64,000 bases of DNA from positions 186,001 through 250,000 of the forward strand of contig NZ_JACXAG020000003.1 of NCBI RefSeq assembly GCF_014773435.2. Direction: 5' to 3'. Positions 45,944 to 54,289 of this stretch are shown piece after piece; the first letter of the stretch is position 1; every line of letters begins with the position of its first letter. The notes beneath the pieces are model-generated. The model made no database searches. It was given only the letters and a program-made list of their open reading frames with translations, and was not told the origin of the DNA. The position numbers and the translations under genes are program-made. Origin of the DNA: Polycladospora coralii (lineage in GTDB: Bacteria > Bacillota > Bacilli > Thermoactinomycetales > Thermoactinomycetaceae).

Positions 45944-47671
45944 TTGGATAGACGAAATTTCTTAAAAGGCGCTGCTGCCTTTACTTTAACAGCTGTGACC
46001 TTTGTACTAGCTTCTCAAACAGCACCTGCTCGATATGTCACAAAGAAAATCAAAAATCTATCATACCAAATATTTCCTGAAGGGGAGTCTGTGCGTTACA
46101 CAGTTACTGACCCTGCAAAGGCTAGCTTATCTTTTATAAACTTAAAATTTGTTGGTGGTGCGCCTAAAGAGTTTACCTTAAATGTAATCACGAAAAAAGG
46201 TGATGTTCTTGTCGAAGGGAAACCGTTAAATCCAGAACAGGGGGAACTTGAAATCCAAGTGATTGAACGCGAGAACGATGAATATATCATCCAAATGAAT
46301 ATATCTCCAGAAATGATTATTGGAGATCGTGTATATGTGGATGTGAAACAAAAGGAGTCCAATCCAAAATACGCTTTAGAAGACATTTGGATTGATGTGA
46401 AAGAAGGAACTGATCCGGTCGTAGAAAATGAGCATGATATAGAAGGGTATGTACCCCAATTGAGTTATCGTGCTGGAGAAGAGATAGAGCTTAAAGTACA
46501 TGCCCCAACAGGACGATTTGGGATTGAGTTTGTAAGATATGGAAAAGAAGAAAAAGTAGTTGATCGCGTTGAAAACATTAAAGGGATAAAACAAAATTAT
46601 ACAAGATATGTTTATCGTAATGGAGCTAACTGGAAGACGTCTTATTCATATCGAGTACCAGATTCATGGCGAACAGGACTGTACGGTGCACGATTGTTTG
46701 ATCAGTCAGGAAAAGAATTTTATATTTCATTTAATATTAAATCATCTCGTTATACAGGTGAAAAGAAAAAAAGAATTGCGGTTTTATCTTCAACGAATAC
46801 TTGGACAGCATATAACACCTGGGGTGGTGCTTCTTTATATAAATACTTTGTCAATGATCATGTAAGCCCTTTATATGCACAAATTGTGAACTCACAACGT
46901 CCCAATATAGAAGCATCTCCTGTAGGTGATCCTATACACTTGGCTAATGCTGAGAAGTTAATTTTGAGTTGGTTAGAGGAAAATGAATATGATTTTCATG
47001 TGATTGCAGATTCTGACTTGCATACGGATAAAGACCTATTAAGTCATTTTGGTACATTAATTATTAACACCCACGGTGAGTACTGGACTGAAGAAATGTA
47101 TAATGCTTTGGAAGACTTTATGAATCAAGGTGGCAATTTACTATACCTTTCAGGAAACGGCGTATATTGGAAGAGTGTTGTTAAGGATAATCAATTGGAA
47201 GTGCGTAAGGCTTTTGGCTATCATGTGTTAAATGATGAAAGAGGGGGCTTATGGAACCGTATTGGCAGATCCGAAGCCGGTTTATTAGGTGTGAGATATA
47301 CACCCACAGGATTTAACACTTTTCATCCCTATAAAGTGAAGCAGGCAGATCATTGGATATTCGATGGAACGAATCTTAAGAACGGAGATGAAATCGGTAA
47401 AGAAGGTTTAAATCGTGGAGGAGCTTCTGGGCATGAAACAGATAAACGAAACGAATTTTCACCTAAAAACCTGATTTTGCTAGCTAAAGGGACCAATCCG
47501 GAAGATGGGGGAGCCGAAATGGTCTATTATGATCACCCTGGGGGTGGCGGTGTGTTTTCGGTAGGTTCAGTTACCTTTGGTGGTAGTTTAGTGGTAGATG
47601 ATAAGCTATCTCAAATGGTGAAGAATGTGATGAACCGTTATACATTAGAAAGCAAATCAGACTTATCATAA
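45944..47671 (+). CDS. Tat-exported N,N-dimethylformamidase beta-subunit-like protein
   Basis: This 575-residue protein begins MDRRNFLKGAAAF, a twin-arginine (RRxFLK) signal, followed by a hydrophobic stretch and a possible cleavage after about residue 28 (TAPA). Residues about 40-260 are beta-rich. The C-terminal about 310 residues resemble the DMFase beta-subunit C-terminal family, with SSTNTWTAYNTWGGASLY and NTHGEYWTEEMYNALEDF. GGNLLYLSGNGVYWK also fits. Tat export implies folding, probably with a metal, before secretion. TTG start follows AAGGAGAGG. The substrate is unknown; an amide or sugar-amide of the cell surface is a guess. Confidence 0.78.
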   Translation: MDRRNFLKGAAAFTLTAVTFVLASQTAPARYVTKKIKNLSYQIFPEGESVRYTVTDPAKASLSFINLKFVGGAPKEFTLNVITKKGDVLVEGKPLNPEQGELEIQVIERENDEYIIQMNISPEMIIGDRVYVDVKQKESNPKYALEDIWIDVKEGTDPVVENEHDIEGYVPQLSYRAGEEIELKVHAPTGRFGIEFVRYGKEEKVVDRVENIKGIKQNYTRYVYRNGANWKTSYSYRVPDSWRTGLYGARLFDQSGKEFYISFNIKSSRYTGEKKKRIAVLSSTNTWTAYNTWGGASLYKYFVNDHVSPLYAQIVNSQRPNIEASPVGDPIHLANAEKLILSWLEENEYDFHVIADSDLHTDKDLLSHFGTLIINTHGEYWTEEMYNALEDFMNQGGNLLYLSGNGVYWKSVVKDNQLEVRKAFGYHVLNDERGGLWNRIGRSEAGLLGVRYTPTGFNTFHPYKVKQADHWIFDGTNLKNGDEIGKEGLNRGGASGHETDKRNEFSPKNLILLAKGTNPEDGGAEMVYYDHPGGGGVFSVGSVTFGGSLVVDDKLSQMVKNVMNRYTLESKSDLS

Positions 47672-47698
47672 TTTGAACCAGGTGTATTGATTTGCGTG

Positions 47699-47769
47699 AT
47701 TTCCCATATGAATCATGCCACATCAGTTGTATCAGTTTCTATTATAACCAATGTGGCCTTATGGGAAAT
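47699..47769 (+). other. Two-tier hairpin after Tat-exported gene
   Basis: ATTTCCCAT (47699-47707) pairs with 47761-47769 and GCCACAT (47717-47723) with 47751-47757, leaving a 27-nt apical loop. There is no T-run. It may be a weak terminator or an RNA element. Confidence 0.5.
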
Positions 47770-47830
47770 ATATAATCCCGATTAAACATACATTATTTTG
47801 TTGTATTTACGATTTCGATGAGTTATTCTA

Positions 47831-47940
47831 TTGATGATGTGGAGTCTTATATTTTTAATGCGGTATATTAGACTGTATATGACACTTAACTCAAGTGCAT
47901 ACAATAGAAAAGACTCTTTCCATGAATGGAAAGATTTTTT
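47831..47940 (+). promoter_or_regulatory. metK promoter, leader hairpin and terminator (possible attenuator)
   Basis: TTGATG (47831-47836), 17 bases, TTTAAT (47854-47859) is a plausible promoter. Behind it TGTAT...CACTT/AAGTG...ATACA (47874-47904) folds into a hairpin. TCTTTCCAT/ATGGAAAGA (47915-47934) plus TTTTTT then forms an intrinsic terminator 36 bp before metK. No SAM-I (S-box) core is recognisable. The layout looks like transcription attenuation. Confidence 0.45.
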
Positions 47941-47975
47941 ATTTGCACAGATTAGCGATACAAGGAGGCAACAAT

Positions 47976-49175
47976 ATGGCTGATATTGAACGTTCTTTAT
48001 TTACCTCAGAGTCCGTAACCGTAGGTCATCCCGATAAAATCAGTGACCAAATATCAGATGCGATTTTAGATTCCATTTTAGCGAAAGACCCTAATGCACG
48101 GGTAGCTTGTGAAACAACGGTAACTACCGGTTTAGTCTTAGTTGCTGGAGAAATATCCACCAATTGCTACGTAGATATTCCTAAAATTGTTCGTAAGACG
48201 ATTAATGATATTGGGTATAACCGGGCTAAATATGGCTTTGATGCTGTAACATGTGCCGTTTTAACTTCAATTGATGAGCAATCCTCAGACATCGCACAAG
48301 GTGTTGATCAAGCACTTGAAAAACGTGAAGGGTCGATGTCTGATGCAGAGATCGAAGCGATCGGTGCTGGTGACCAGGGGCTTATGTTTGGCTTTGCATG
48401 CAATGAAACAGAAGAGCTTATGCCTTTACCCATTGCACTTTCACATAAATTAGCTAGAAAACTACATGAAGTCCGTGAAAATGGCACGCTATCCTACTTA
48501 CGACCGGATGGCAAAATCCAGGTCACAATTGAATATGAGAATGATAAACCACTTCGCATTGAAACCATTGTTTGCTCTACGCAACATGCAGAAGAGGTTA
48601 CATTAGAACAAATACAAGCTGATATTAAAAAGCATGTGATTGAACCTGTAGCACCAATAGAAATGATCGACGACAAAACCAATTATTTTATTAATCCGAC
48701 CGGACGTTTTGTCATTGGGGGTCCACTAGGCGATGCGGGGTTAACGGGCCGTAAGATTATTGTAGATACTTATGGTGGCTATGCACGTCATGGTGGCGGA
48801 GCTTTTTCTGGAAAAGATCCGACAAAAGTGGACCGTTCTGGCGCTTATGCGGCACGCTATGTCGCCAAAAATATTGTAGCGGCTGGATTAGCTGATAAAT
48901 GTGAAGTACAGTTAGCTTACGCGATCGGAGTTGCGCGACCTGTCTCGATACGTGTAGAAACATTTGGTACAGGAAAAGTAGAAGAAAGTAAATTAGTAGA
49001 ACTGGTAGAACGTAATTTTGATTTACGTCCTGCGGGTATTATTCGTGAACTAGACCTACGTCGTCCGATTTATCGTCAAACAGCTGCCTATGGTCATTTT
49101 GGCCGTACGGATATTCAATTGCCATGGGAAGAAACAGATAAGGCTGAGCAACTAAAAGCAGAAGCAGGAATTTAA
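47976..49175 (+). CDS. metK: S-adenosylmethionine synthase
   Basis: This 399-residue enzyme makes S-adenosylmethionine from methionine and ATP. It starts at ATG 47976, seven bases after AAGGAGG; the longer frame beginning at 47895 runs through the leader terminator and is rejected. Signatures are [23 protein letters not shown], the hexapeptide-like [10 protein letters not shown] and the P-loop-like [16 protein letters not shown]. All are intact. A GC-rich hairpin closes the gene. Confidence 0.97.
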   Translation: MADIERSLFTSESVTVGHPDKISDQISDAILDSILAKDPNARVACETTVTTGLVLVAGEISTNCYVDIPKIVRKTINDIGYNRAKYGFDAVTCAVLTSIDEQSSDIAQGVDQALEKREGSMSDAEIEAIGAGDQGLMFGFACNETEELMPLPIALSHKLARKLHEVRENGTLSYLRPDGKIQVTIEYENDKPLRIETIVCSTQHAEEVTLEQIQADIKKHVIEPVAPIEMIDDKTNYFINPTGRFVIGGPLGDAGLTGRKIIVDTYGGYARHGGGAFSGKDPTKVDRSGAYAARYVAKNIVAAGLADKCEVQLAYAIGVARPVSIRVETFGTGKVEESKLVELVERNFDLRPAGIIRELDLRRPIYRQTAAYGHFGRTDIQLPWEETDKAEQLKAEAGI

Positions 49176-49180
49176 AAGAC

Positions 49181-49213
49181 AGCCCCTCCTTTTGATCAAT
49201 AGAAGGAGGGGCT
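49181..49213 (+). terminator. Hairpin terminator after metK
   Basis: AGCCCCTCCTT (49181-49191) pairs perfectly with AAGGAGGGGCT (49203-49213). The T-run is weak, but position and stem strength support termination. Confidence 0.8.
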
Positions 49214-49274
49214 TAAATGTATCCTCAAATTTATTTCAAAAAAAATGACATGGTTAAATTATTTATGCAATATT

Positions 49275-49285
49275 GTGATAAAATA
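49275..49285 (+). promoter_or_regulatory. Candidate extended -10 promoter
   Basis: TGATAAAAT (49276-49284) fits an extended -10 element; no good -35 is visible. The same 15 bases occur in the divergent region at 45749-45763. It would drive the com-like genes. Confidence 0.4.
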
Positions 49286-49356
49286 GTATTATTAAGTGTT
49301 GATTCGAGTCACACGATTGGTTTAATTACCATATGATTTAAATAAGGAGGAGCGAA

Positions 49357-49782
49357 ATGATGGAGTACTGGGTATTGTGGGGGATAGCTCTTTATCTCGT
49401 CATGTTCTTCTTATTTAAAACACTTTCGCGGTATTTTGGCAAATACTATCACAATAAAGCGGTACATTTGGTCGTGCTTGTCGAAAATAGCGGGCATGCC
49501 ATAGAATGGACCATTCGTTCTTATCATTTTTGGAACCACGCACGGGGTAGAAAAGGAACCATAACTTGTATTGATACCGGATCTGTAGATGACACTTTAG
49601 ATATATTAAAAAGACTACAGCAAAGATATGATAATTTGGAAATCATTCAGTTTCATAATCATGTAAATGCAGATGACGCGATACAAGGCTGGCTAACAGC
49701 ACAAGAATTGAAGGAGAAGTGGATCGTCTTGGATTTGCGAAAAGGAGAGTCCAAAAAAAGGAAAGAGAAAGATTCCGCATAA
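49357..49782 (+). CDS. Membrane-anchored protein with GT-A-like (GT2) half-domain
   Basis: This 141-residue protein starts at ATG 49357 after AAGGAGGAG. It has one N-terminal membrane helix (about residues 5-22), then a Rossmann-like half-domain. VVLVENSGHAIEWTIRS and CIDTGSVDDTLDILKRLQ resemble the first half of GT2 glycosyltransferases (strand, acceptor helix, DxxSxDDT). No DxD or catalytic base region follows, and the tail is basic and charged. It is too short for an active enzyme. It lies just upstream of the comFA-like gene. Function is unknown. Confidence 0.65.
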   Translation: MMEYWVLWGIALYLVMFFLFKTLSRYFGKYYHNKAVHLVVLVENSGHAIEWTIRSYHFWNHARGRKGTITCIDTGSVDDTLDILKRLQQRYDNLEIIQFHNHVNADDAIQGWLTAQELKEKWIVLDLRKGESKKRKEKDSA

Positions 49783-49785
49783 CCG

Positions 49786-49821
49786 CTGAAAGTCAAGCTA
49801 GGTTGTTAGCTTGACTTTCAG
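49786..49821 (+). other. Perfect 15-bp hairpin before comFA-like gene
   Basis: CTGAAAGTCAAGCTA (49786-49800) pairs perfectly with 49807-49821 around a 6-nt loop, four bases after the previous stop and 20 bases before the next start. There is no T-run. It may be a processing or partial-termination element. Confidence 0.7.
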
Positions 49822-49841
49822 ACGAAAACGAGGGATATACG

Positions 49842-51419
49842 ATGGATTATCATTTTTATCGACTTGCAGGGGAAAATGAAATACAATTCAGTATTTCGCT
49901 CGCAACGGATATCCTATATTGGCAACGTCAAAATAAAGCGGTTATCTATCTGGGCACAACTGAATTTTTTGCTGACGTAAGCGTGATTCAAAATGAAAAG
50001 GAGCTGCCTGCTCTACATACTAAAAAAATAATGTTACAACAAATACAAATGGATCTTGTGAAAAGCGGTCTTGACGATCTATTGCATTATCTACAAGGCA
50101 GGATGTTAAAGTATGCTGAAATTCAACACTTTGTCATACAGAATGGAAAGATCCCTCCTGCGCTATTAAACGACATCCTACAGCTCGCACAATTAGAAGG
50201 AAAAGTGAAGTTGGTCTCAGGAGTCGTAACGGAAGGGGCGCGTATGAGGTGGTTTTGCAGCCGCTGTAAGAGTGGATATAAGGATATCGTCAATGCAACG
50301 TGTAAGTTATGTGAGAATACTTGCGTGAGGTGTATGCGCTGTCTCAAGATAGGTGAAAGTAAATCGTGTCAGCCTGTCTACATTTTTCAGAATGACATAA
50401 AACAAGCAGAGAATAAGAAGACACAATTATCTATTTCATATCAAATCACGCCATTGCAAGAACACGCAGTAGCGAGAATACAATTATTTTTGAATAGTGA
50501 GTTAGAAAAACTACATTTATGGAGTGTTGTCGATTCCGGAAGAACAACCATATTGATCTATGCCTTGCTTGAAATGTTAAAAAAGAACAAAGTGATTGGT
50601 TGGGTGATTGCTCATGTTGACCATTTAAAAGAGAAATACGAACAACTAAGCGAAATGTTAACGCAAACATCAATTTGCGCGATCGGGGGAGATAACGAAT
50701 ACAGATACTGGGATAGGGCACAAATCTATCTTGTTACGAAGTATCAACTATATCGGTTCCATCATTTTTTTGATGTAATCATCGTAGATTCTGTGTATGC
50801 ACAAAGAATGTCTGATGATTTTGCTTTACAGCAGGTGATCAAACGAACTTGTACAGAGAGAGCCAAAACCATCTTTCTAACGAATACGAAACCGTATCAA
50901 TTTCATAAAATCCACCGTGATGTTAAACAAGATTGGATACATATTGCAGCGCGTTACCATGGAGAACCTGTAACGGTTCCTCGTTTGGTTTATGTAAACA
51001 ACTTAAAGGACAAGCTATATCGAAAACAAGAAATCTTTCAGTTCCGGCAAATCATTTCAAGTATGCAAAGAACGGACAGTCTCTTATTTATCGTCAGGAA
51101 TGAAAGAGCGGGTCATATGCTGTCTTCGTGGTTCCAACAATTAGACAAGCAGAAAAGCAATTTGATTTCGATTCTGATAGCTCCTGTAATGAAGCATGCG
51201 GTTAAGAGGTATACGCATATTGTAGTGATAGAAGCAGAATCTACTCAGTATTCAGATGCTCGTTTGTTTCATTTGGCCAGCTGTGTCAGAAGGGGTAGAT
51301 TATATTTGGTTTCCAATGAGAAAACAATTAAACTAATGAAACTAATACAACAAATAAAAATACAAAATTATTTTGCTGAAAAAAGAGGATTTGAATATAA
51401 AAAGGTGAAGAGAAAATGA
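49842..51419 (+). CDS. comFA: ComFA-like protein with degenerate ATPase motifs
   Basis: This 525-residue protein keeps the ComFA cysteine cluster (C139/C142, C154/C157, C161/C164, with C167 and C176), which binds zinc in family members. The helicase core has eroded. The Walker A region reads VVDSGRTT (residues 229-236) instead of GxGKT, the DEAD-box region reads VIIVDSVYA (DEVDA in active proteins), and motif III reads LTNT (TATP). The motif VI region lacks its GRxGR. The frame is intact and overlaps comFC by ATGA. ComFA normally drives DNA import during transformation; this copy is probably not an ATPase. Confidence 0.8.
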   Translation: MDYHFYRLAGENEIQFSISLATDILYWQRQNKAVIYLGTTEFFADVSVIQNEKELPALHTKKIMLQQIQMDLVKSGLDDLLHYLQGRMLKYAEIQHFVIQNGKIPPALLNDILQLAQLEGKVKLVSGVVTEGARMRWFCSRCKSGYKDIVNATCKLCENTCVRCMRCLKIGESKSCQPVYIFQNDIKQAENKKTQLSISYQITPLQEHAVARIQLFLNSELEKLHLWSVVDSGRTTILIYALLEMLKKNKVIGWVIAHVDHLKEKYEQLSEMLTQTSICAIGGDNEYRYWDRAQIYLVTKYQLYRFHHFFDVIIVDSVYAQRMSDDFALQQVIKRTCTERAKTIFLTNTKPYQFHKIHRDVKQDWIHIAARYHGEPVTVPRLVYVNNLKDKLYRKQEIFQFRQIISSMQRTDSLLFIVRNERAGHMLSSWFQQLDKQKSNLISILIAPVMKHAVKRYTHIVVIEAESTQYSDARLFHLASCVRRGRLYLVSNEKTIKLMKLIQQIKIQNYFAEKRGFEYKKVKRK

Positions 51420-52135
51420 GGGGCTGGTGGTCTACATTTTTTGCAAGTCATCGCAAATGCTTCTTTTGTCAGAATGTAACCGCTTTGTATGCAAAAAAAC
51501 CCATAGAAAGGATGGTGTGTAATCGTTGTTTCCGCAATTTTCAGCTCATTCACGAAGTGGAGTGCATCTATTGCGGAGGCATAAGCAGGAGTAGCAAGGG
51601 GATTTGTCAGGATTGTATGCAAGTTGCGTATTTTGAACGGGTTAAAAATCGATCTTCTGTGAGATATACCACATTTACGAGACAGCAATTACATATGTTT
51701 AAGTATAACGGGATGGAAGTATTAGCGCGTCCAATGGCTTTAATGATGGCAGAGACGATTTACAATCATTACAAGCAAGTTCAGTTTGGCTGTGTGACAT
51801 ATGTTCCTATGGATGAGAACAAACAAAAACAAAGGGGATACAATCAAGCTCACTTGTTGGCCCTTGAAATTAGTAAACGAATTAGCGTTCCGATGTACGC
51901 ATTGCTTGCTCGTACAACACCAAGTGAGGCCCAAAGCAAAAAAAATAGAGTAGAGAGACTGAAAATAGGGAAGGGCGTATTTATTGGGCGTGAAGATATG
52001 GAGTTTGCTTTTTCAAAACAAACGGTGTTACTGATTGATGATGTGTATACGACAGGTGCTACTATCCGAGCTTGTACACAGGTGCTGAAAGATCAAGGTG
52101 CTGAACATGTATATGCCATAACGTTTGCAAGATGA
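51416..52135 (+). CDS. comFC: ComFC family phosphoribosyltransferase-like protein
   Basis: This 239-residue protein has an N-terminal double zinc ribbon (CFFCQN, CNRCF, CIYCGG, CQDCM) and a C-terminal PRTase-like domain. The PRPP-binding motif VLLIDDVYTTGATI and the family segment KQRGYNQAHLLA are present. ComFC works with ComFA and DprA in taking up single-stranded DNA during transformation. All zinc and PRPP motifs look intact, unlike its partner. It overlaps the comFA-like gene by 4 bp. Confidence 0.92.
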   Translation: MRGWWSTFFASHRKCFFCQNVTALYAKKPIERMVCNRCFRNFQLIHEVECIYCGGISRSSKGICQDCMQVAYFERVKNRSSVRYTTFTRQQLHMFKYNGMEVLARPMALMMAETIYNHYKQVQFGCVTYVPMDENKQKQRGYNQAHLLALEISKRISVPMYALLARTTPSEAQSKKNRVERLKIGKGVFIGREDMEFAFSKQTVLLIDDVYTTGATIRACTQVLKDQGAEHVYAITFAR

Positions 52136-52195
52136 AAGTGAAGCGTAAGTAGCGGTGTACAATTCAGGAAGTGTATTGTATGTAAAGAATTAACT

Positions 52196-52224
52196 TTGAA
52201 TAAATATGCTTTTATGTGTATAAT
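52196..52224 (+). promoter_or_regulatory. Sigma-A promoter upstream of amino-acid ABC transporter
   Basis: TTGAAT (52196-52201), 17 bases, TATAAT (52219-52224) is a strong sigma-A match. The start codon is about 350 bases further on, giving a long leader. Confidence 0.78.
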
Positions 52225-52229
52225 TAATT

Positions 52230-52576
52230 TAAACTTTAGAGATTCATTAGATTGCCTATGAACAGTAGTGCTGATGTTCCAAACTTAGGAAGTGTATTTT
52301 GAGCGGAAATGTCTATGCAAACCAGAAGGAAGAAGCGGACAACCGGTTTAAACGATAGGGAGTTTGGGCAGAGCAGTCTGTTCAGCTACGCGTCAAGTAA
52401 ATGGGGAAATAATGAAAATCAACACACTTGGCCAAAGAAAGTCTTAATGCGAGAATGTGTATGAAAAGGCAGTAGTTACAAATCACCCAAATCAGTGCTA
52501 TCGAATTGTATGGATAAATCGTACAAATCGACATGTTTGACGAAAAATTAAAAATAGGGAAAAGAGGGGATTTATT
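52230..52576 (+). other. Long leader of ABC transporter, with dispersed repeat blocks
   Basis: About 345 bases precede the start codon. No T-box or known riboswitch core is recognised. Blocks at 52287-52313, 52320-52337 and 52516-52539 recur elsewhere in the window (19723-19782 and 26671-26774). The leader may therefore contain a dispersed intergenic repeat. Confidence 0.5.
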
Positions 52577-53365
52577 GTGCGTAAACTAGGATTAACAATG
52601 CTATTAATAGGAGCACTTTCTTTCACAGCACTTGGTTGTGGAAATAATGAAGCGACAGATACAGACAAATCAAAAGGTGAAAAAATGGATACGATAAAAA
52701 TAGGTACAGATGCTGCGTATCCACCATTTGAAAAACAAGAAGGAAACGGTGATATAACAGGTTTTGATATTGAAGTTTTGGATGCGATAGCTAAAGCGAG
52801 TGGATTGGAATATACGATTGAGAATACGGGATGGGATCCTCTTTTTTATGGGATAGACAACGGTAAAATTGATGCAGGGATCTCTGCCATTACGATAACA
52901 GATGAGCGAAAGGAGAAATATGATTTTACAGAACCATACTTTGAAGCTAAACAAGTTATTTTATTACCTAAGGACTCTACTGTTACATCGTTAAAAGGAT
53001 TAGAAGGTAAGAATATTGGTGTGCAATCTGCTACTACAGGAGAAGTCGTCGTACAACAAGCATTTGGTAAAACATACGAAAACCTAAAAGGATATGATGA
53101 TACCCCAAGTGCAATAGAAGATTTAAAGCTGGGGCGACTTGATGCAGTTGTAGCAGATAATGGTGTGTTGTTAGAGTATGCTAAAAAACTAGGGAGCGAT
53201 AAATTTAAAGTGATTGAGGACGCTTCTTTTGAACCGGAATATTATGGCATCATTACGAAAAAAGGAAACACCCAGTTGCTAGATAAGTTAAACGAAGGGT
53301 TGAAAAAAATTAAAGAAGATGGAACATATGACAAAATTTATGCAAAATATTTTGGAGCAGAGTAA
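52577..53365 (+). CDS. Amino-acid ABC transporter substrate-binding lipoprotein
   Basis: This 262-residue protein starts at GTG 52577 after AGAGGGGA. A lipoprotein signal ends in lipobox TALGC (Cys21). The mature part is a family 3 solute-binding protein with IGTDAAYPPFEKQ, GFDIEVLDAIAKASG, ISAITITDERKEKYDFTEPY and GVQSATTGE. It should bind a polar amino acid, such as glutamine or arginine, outside the membrane. The permease and ATPase genes follow. The substrate cannot be set from sequence. Confidence 0.93.
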   Translation: MRKLGLTMLLIGALSFTALGCGNNEATDTDKSKGEKMDTIKIGTDAAYPPFEKQEGNGDITGFDIEVLDAIAKASGLEYTIENTGWDPLFYGIDNGKIDAGISAITITDERKEKYDFTEPYFEAKQVILLPKDSTVTSLKGLEGKNIGVQSATTGEVVVQQAFGKTYENLKGYDDTPSAIEDLKLGRLDAVVADNGVLLEYAKKLGSDKFKVIEDASFEPEYYGIITKKGNTQLLDKLNEGLKKIKEDGTYDKIYAKYFGAE

Positions 53366-53396
53366 GTGAGATCAATTTAAAAGAAAGATCATTCGT

Positions 53397-53432
53397 CTCC
53401 TTATATCGACTAGATATAGGGAGTATCTTTTT
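53397..53432 (+). terminator. Attenuating hairpin between binding-protein and permease genes
   Basis: CTCC-t-TATATC (53397-53407) pairs with GATATA-g-GGAG (53413-53423), followed by TATCTTTTT. It would reduce readthrough so that the binding protein is made in excess of the permease. Confidence 0.7.
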
Positions 53433-53506
53433 ACTTGTGGATAACATGTGTATAAGTTTAGATAGCAATATAAAACATGCGACTCGTTACCAGGGATGTG
53501 AAAAAA

Positions 53507-54220
53507 GTGAATTTAGGAGATATAAACAACTGGTTCATAGAAAACTTTAATATGGACTGGTCAGTAGTAGTAGATTATAAAGGATATTTTATAGAAGGCT
53601 TTTTTTTAACGATTCAATTAACAACCGTTGGTATTATTTTTGGCCTAATCATTGGACTTATATTAGGATTGATGAGAGTTTCTGGCAATCGTTGGCTGAT
53701 CAGGCCTGCACAGATTTATGTGGATATTTTTCGTGGAACGCCGCTATTATTACAAATATTAGCGATTCATAAAGCTGTATTGCCTACGCTAGCTGACTTA
53801 GTTGGCTTAGACGCACCTAGTAGTGTTACTTCAGCGTTTGTTGCATTATCCTTAAATGCTGGCGCATATATTGCTGAAATTTTTCGCGGTGGTATTCAGT
53901 CTATTGATAAAGGACAAATGGAGGCAGCCCGCTCTCTAGGGATGAGTTATGCGCAAGCGATGCGATTTGTGATTTTACCGCAAGCATTTAAAAGAATGCT
54001 TCCACCGTTAGGAAATGAGTTTATTGCATTGATGAAAGACTCTTCACTTGTTATGGTGATTGCTGTACATGAAATTACTTATGCGGCTTCGACAGCTTCT
54101 AAAAATACTTTTGAAGTGTGGACACCTTATATTGTAGCGGGTGTGATGTATCTCTTCTTAACTTATATCCTATCCAGAATTGTTGCTTATTTAGAGCGGA
54201 GGTATAGCACGAGTCAGTAA
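53507..54220 (+). CDS. Amino-acid ABC transporter permease
   Basis: This is a 237-residue HisM/GlnP-type permease with about five membrane helices. It has GFFLTIQLTTVGIIFGLIIGLILG and the EAA loop EAARSLGMSYAQAMRFVILPQAF, which contacts the ATPase. The start is uncertain: GTG 53507, eight bases after AGGGATG, is preferred over ATG 53477, which lacks a ribosome site; GTG 53498 is also in frame. It forms the membrane channel with the flanking binding-protein and ATPase genes. Confidence 0.92.
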   Translation: MNLGDINNWFIENFNMDWSVVVDYKGYFIEGFFLTIQLTTVGIIFGLIIGLILGLMRVSGNRWLIRPAQIYVDIFRGTPLLLQILAIHKAVLPTLADLVGLDAPSSVTSAFVALSLNAGAYIAEIFRGGIQSIDKGQMEAARSLGMSYAQAMRFVILPQAFKRMLPPLGNEFIALMKDSSLVMVIAVHEITYAASTASKNTFEVWTPYIVAGVMYLFLTYILSRIVAYLERRYSTSQ

Positions 54221-54289
54221 TGACGTTCCATAGGGTAAAGCCATGCAATCGACAGGCTTGTGCACGAGTTGCTAAGAGGAGTGAAAATA

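Noticed and set aside
47680-47975. SAM-I riboswitch before metK
   Set aside because: The conserved S-box core and kink-turn sequences were not found; only generic hairpins and a terminator are present.
52230-52576. T-box leader before the amino-acid transporter
   Set aside because: No T-box sequence resembling the tRNA acceptor-binding motif and no leader terminator were seen.
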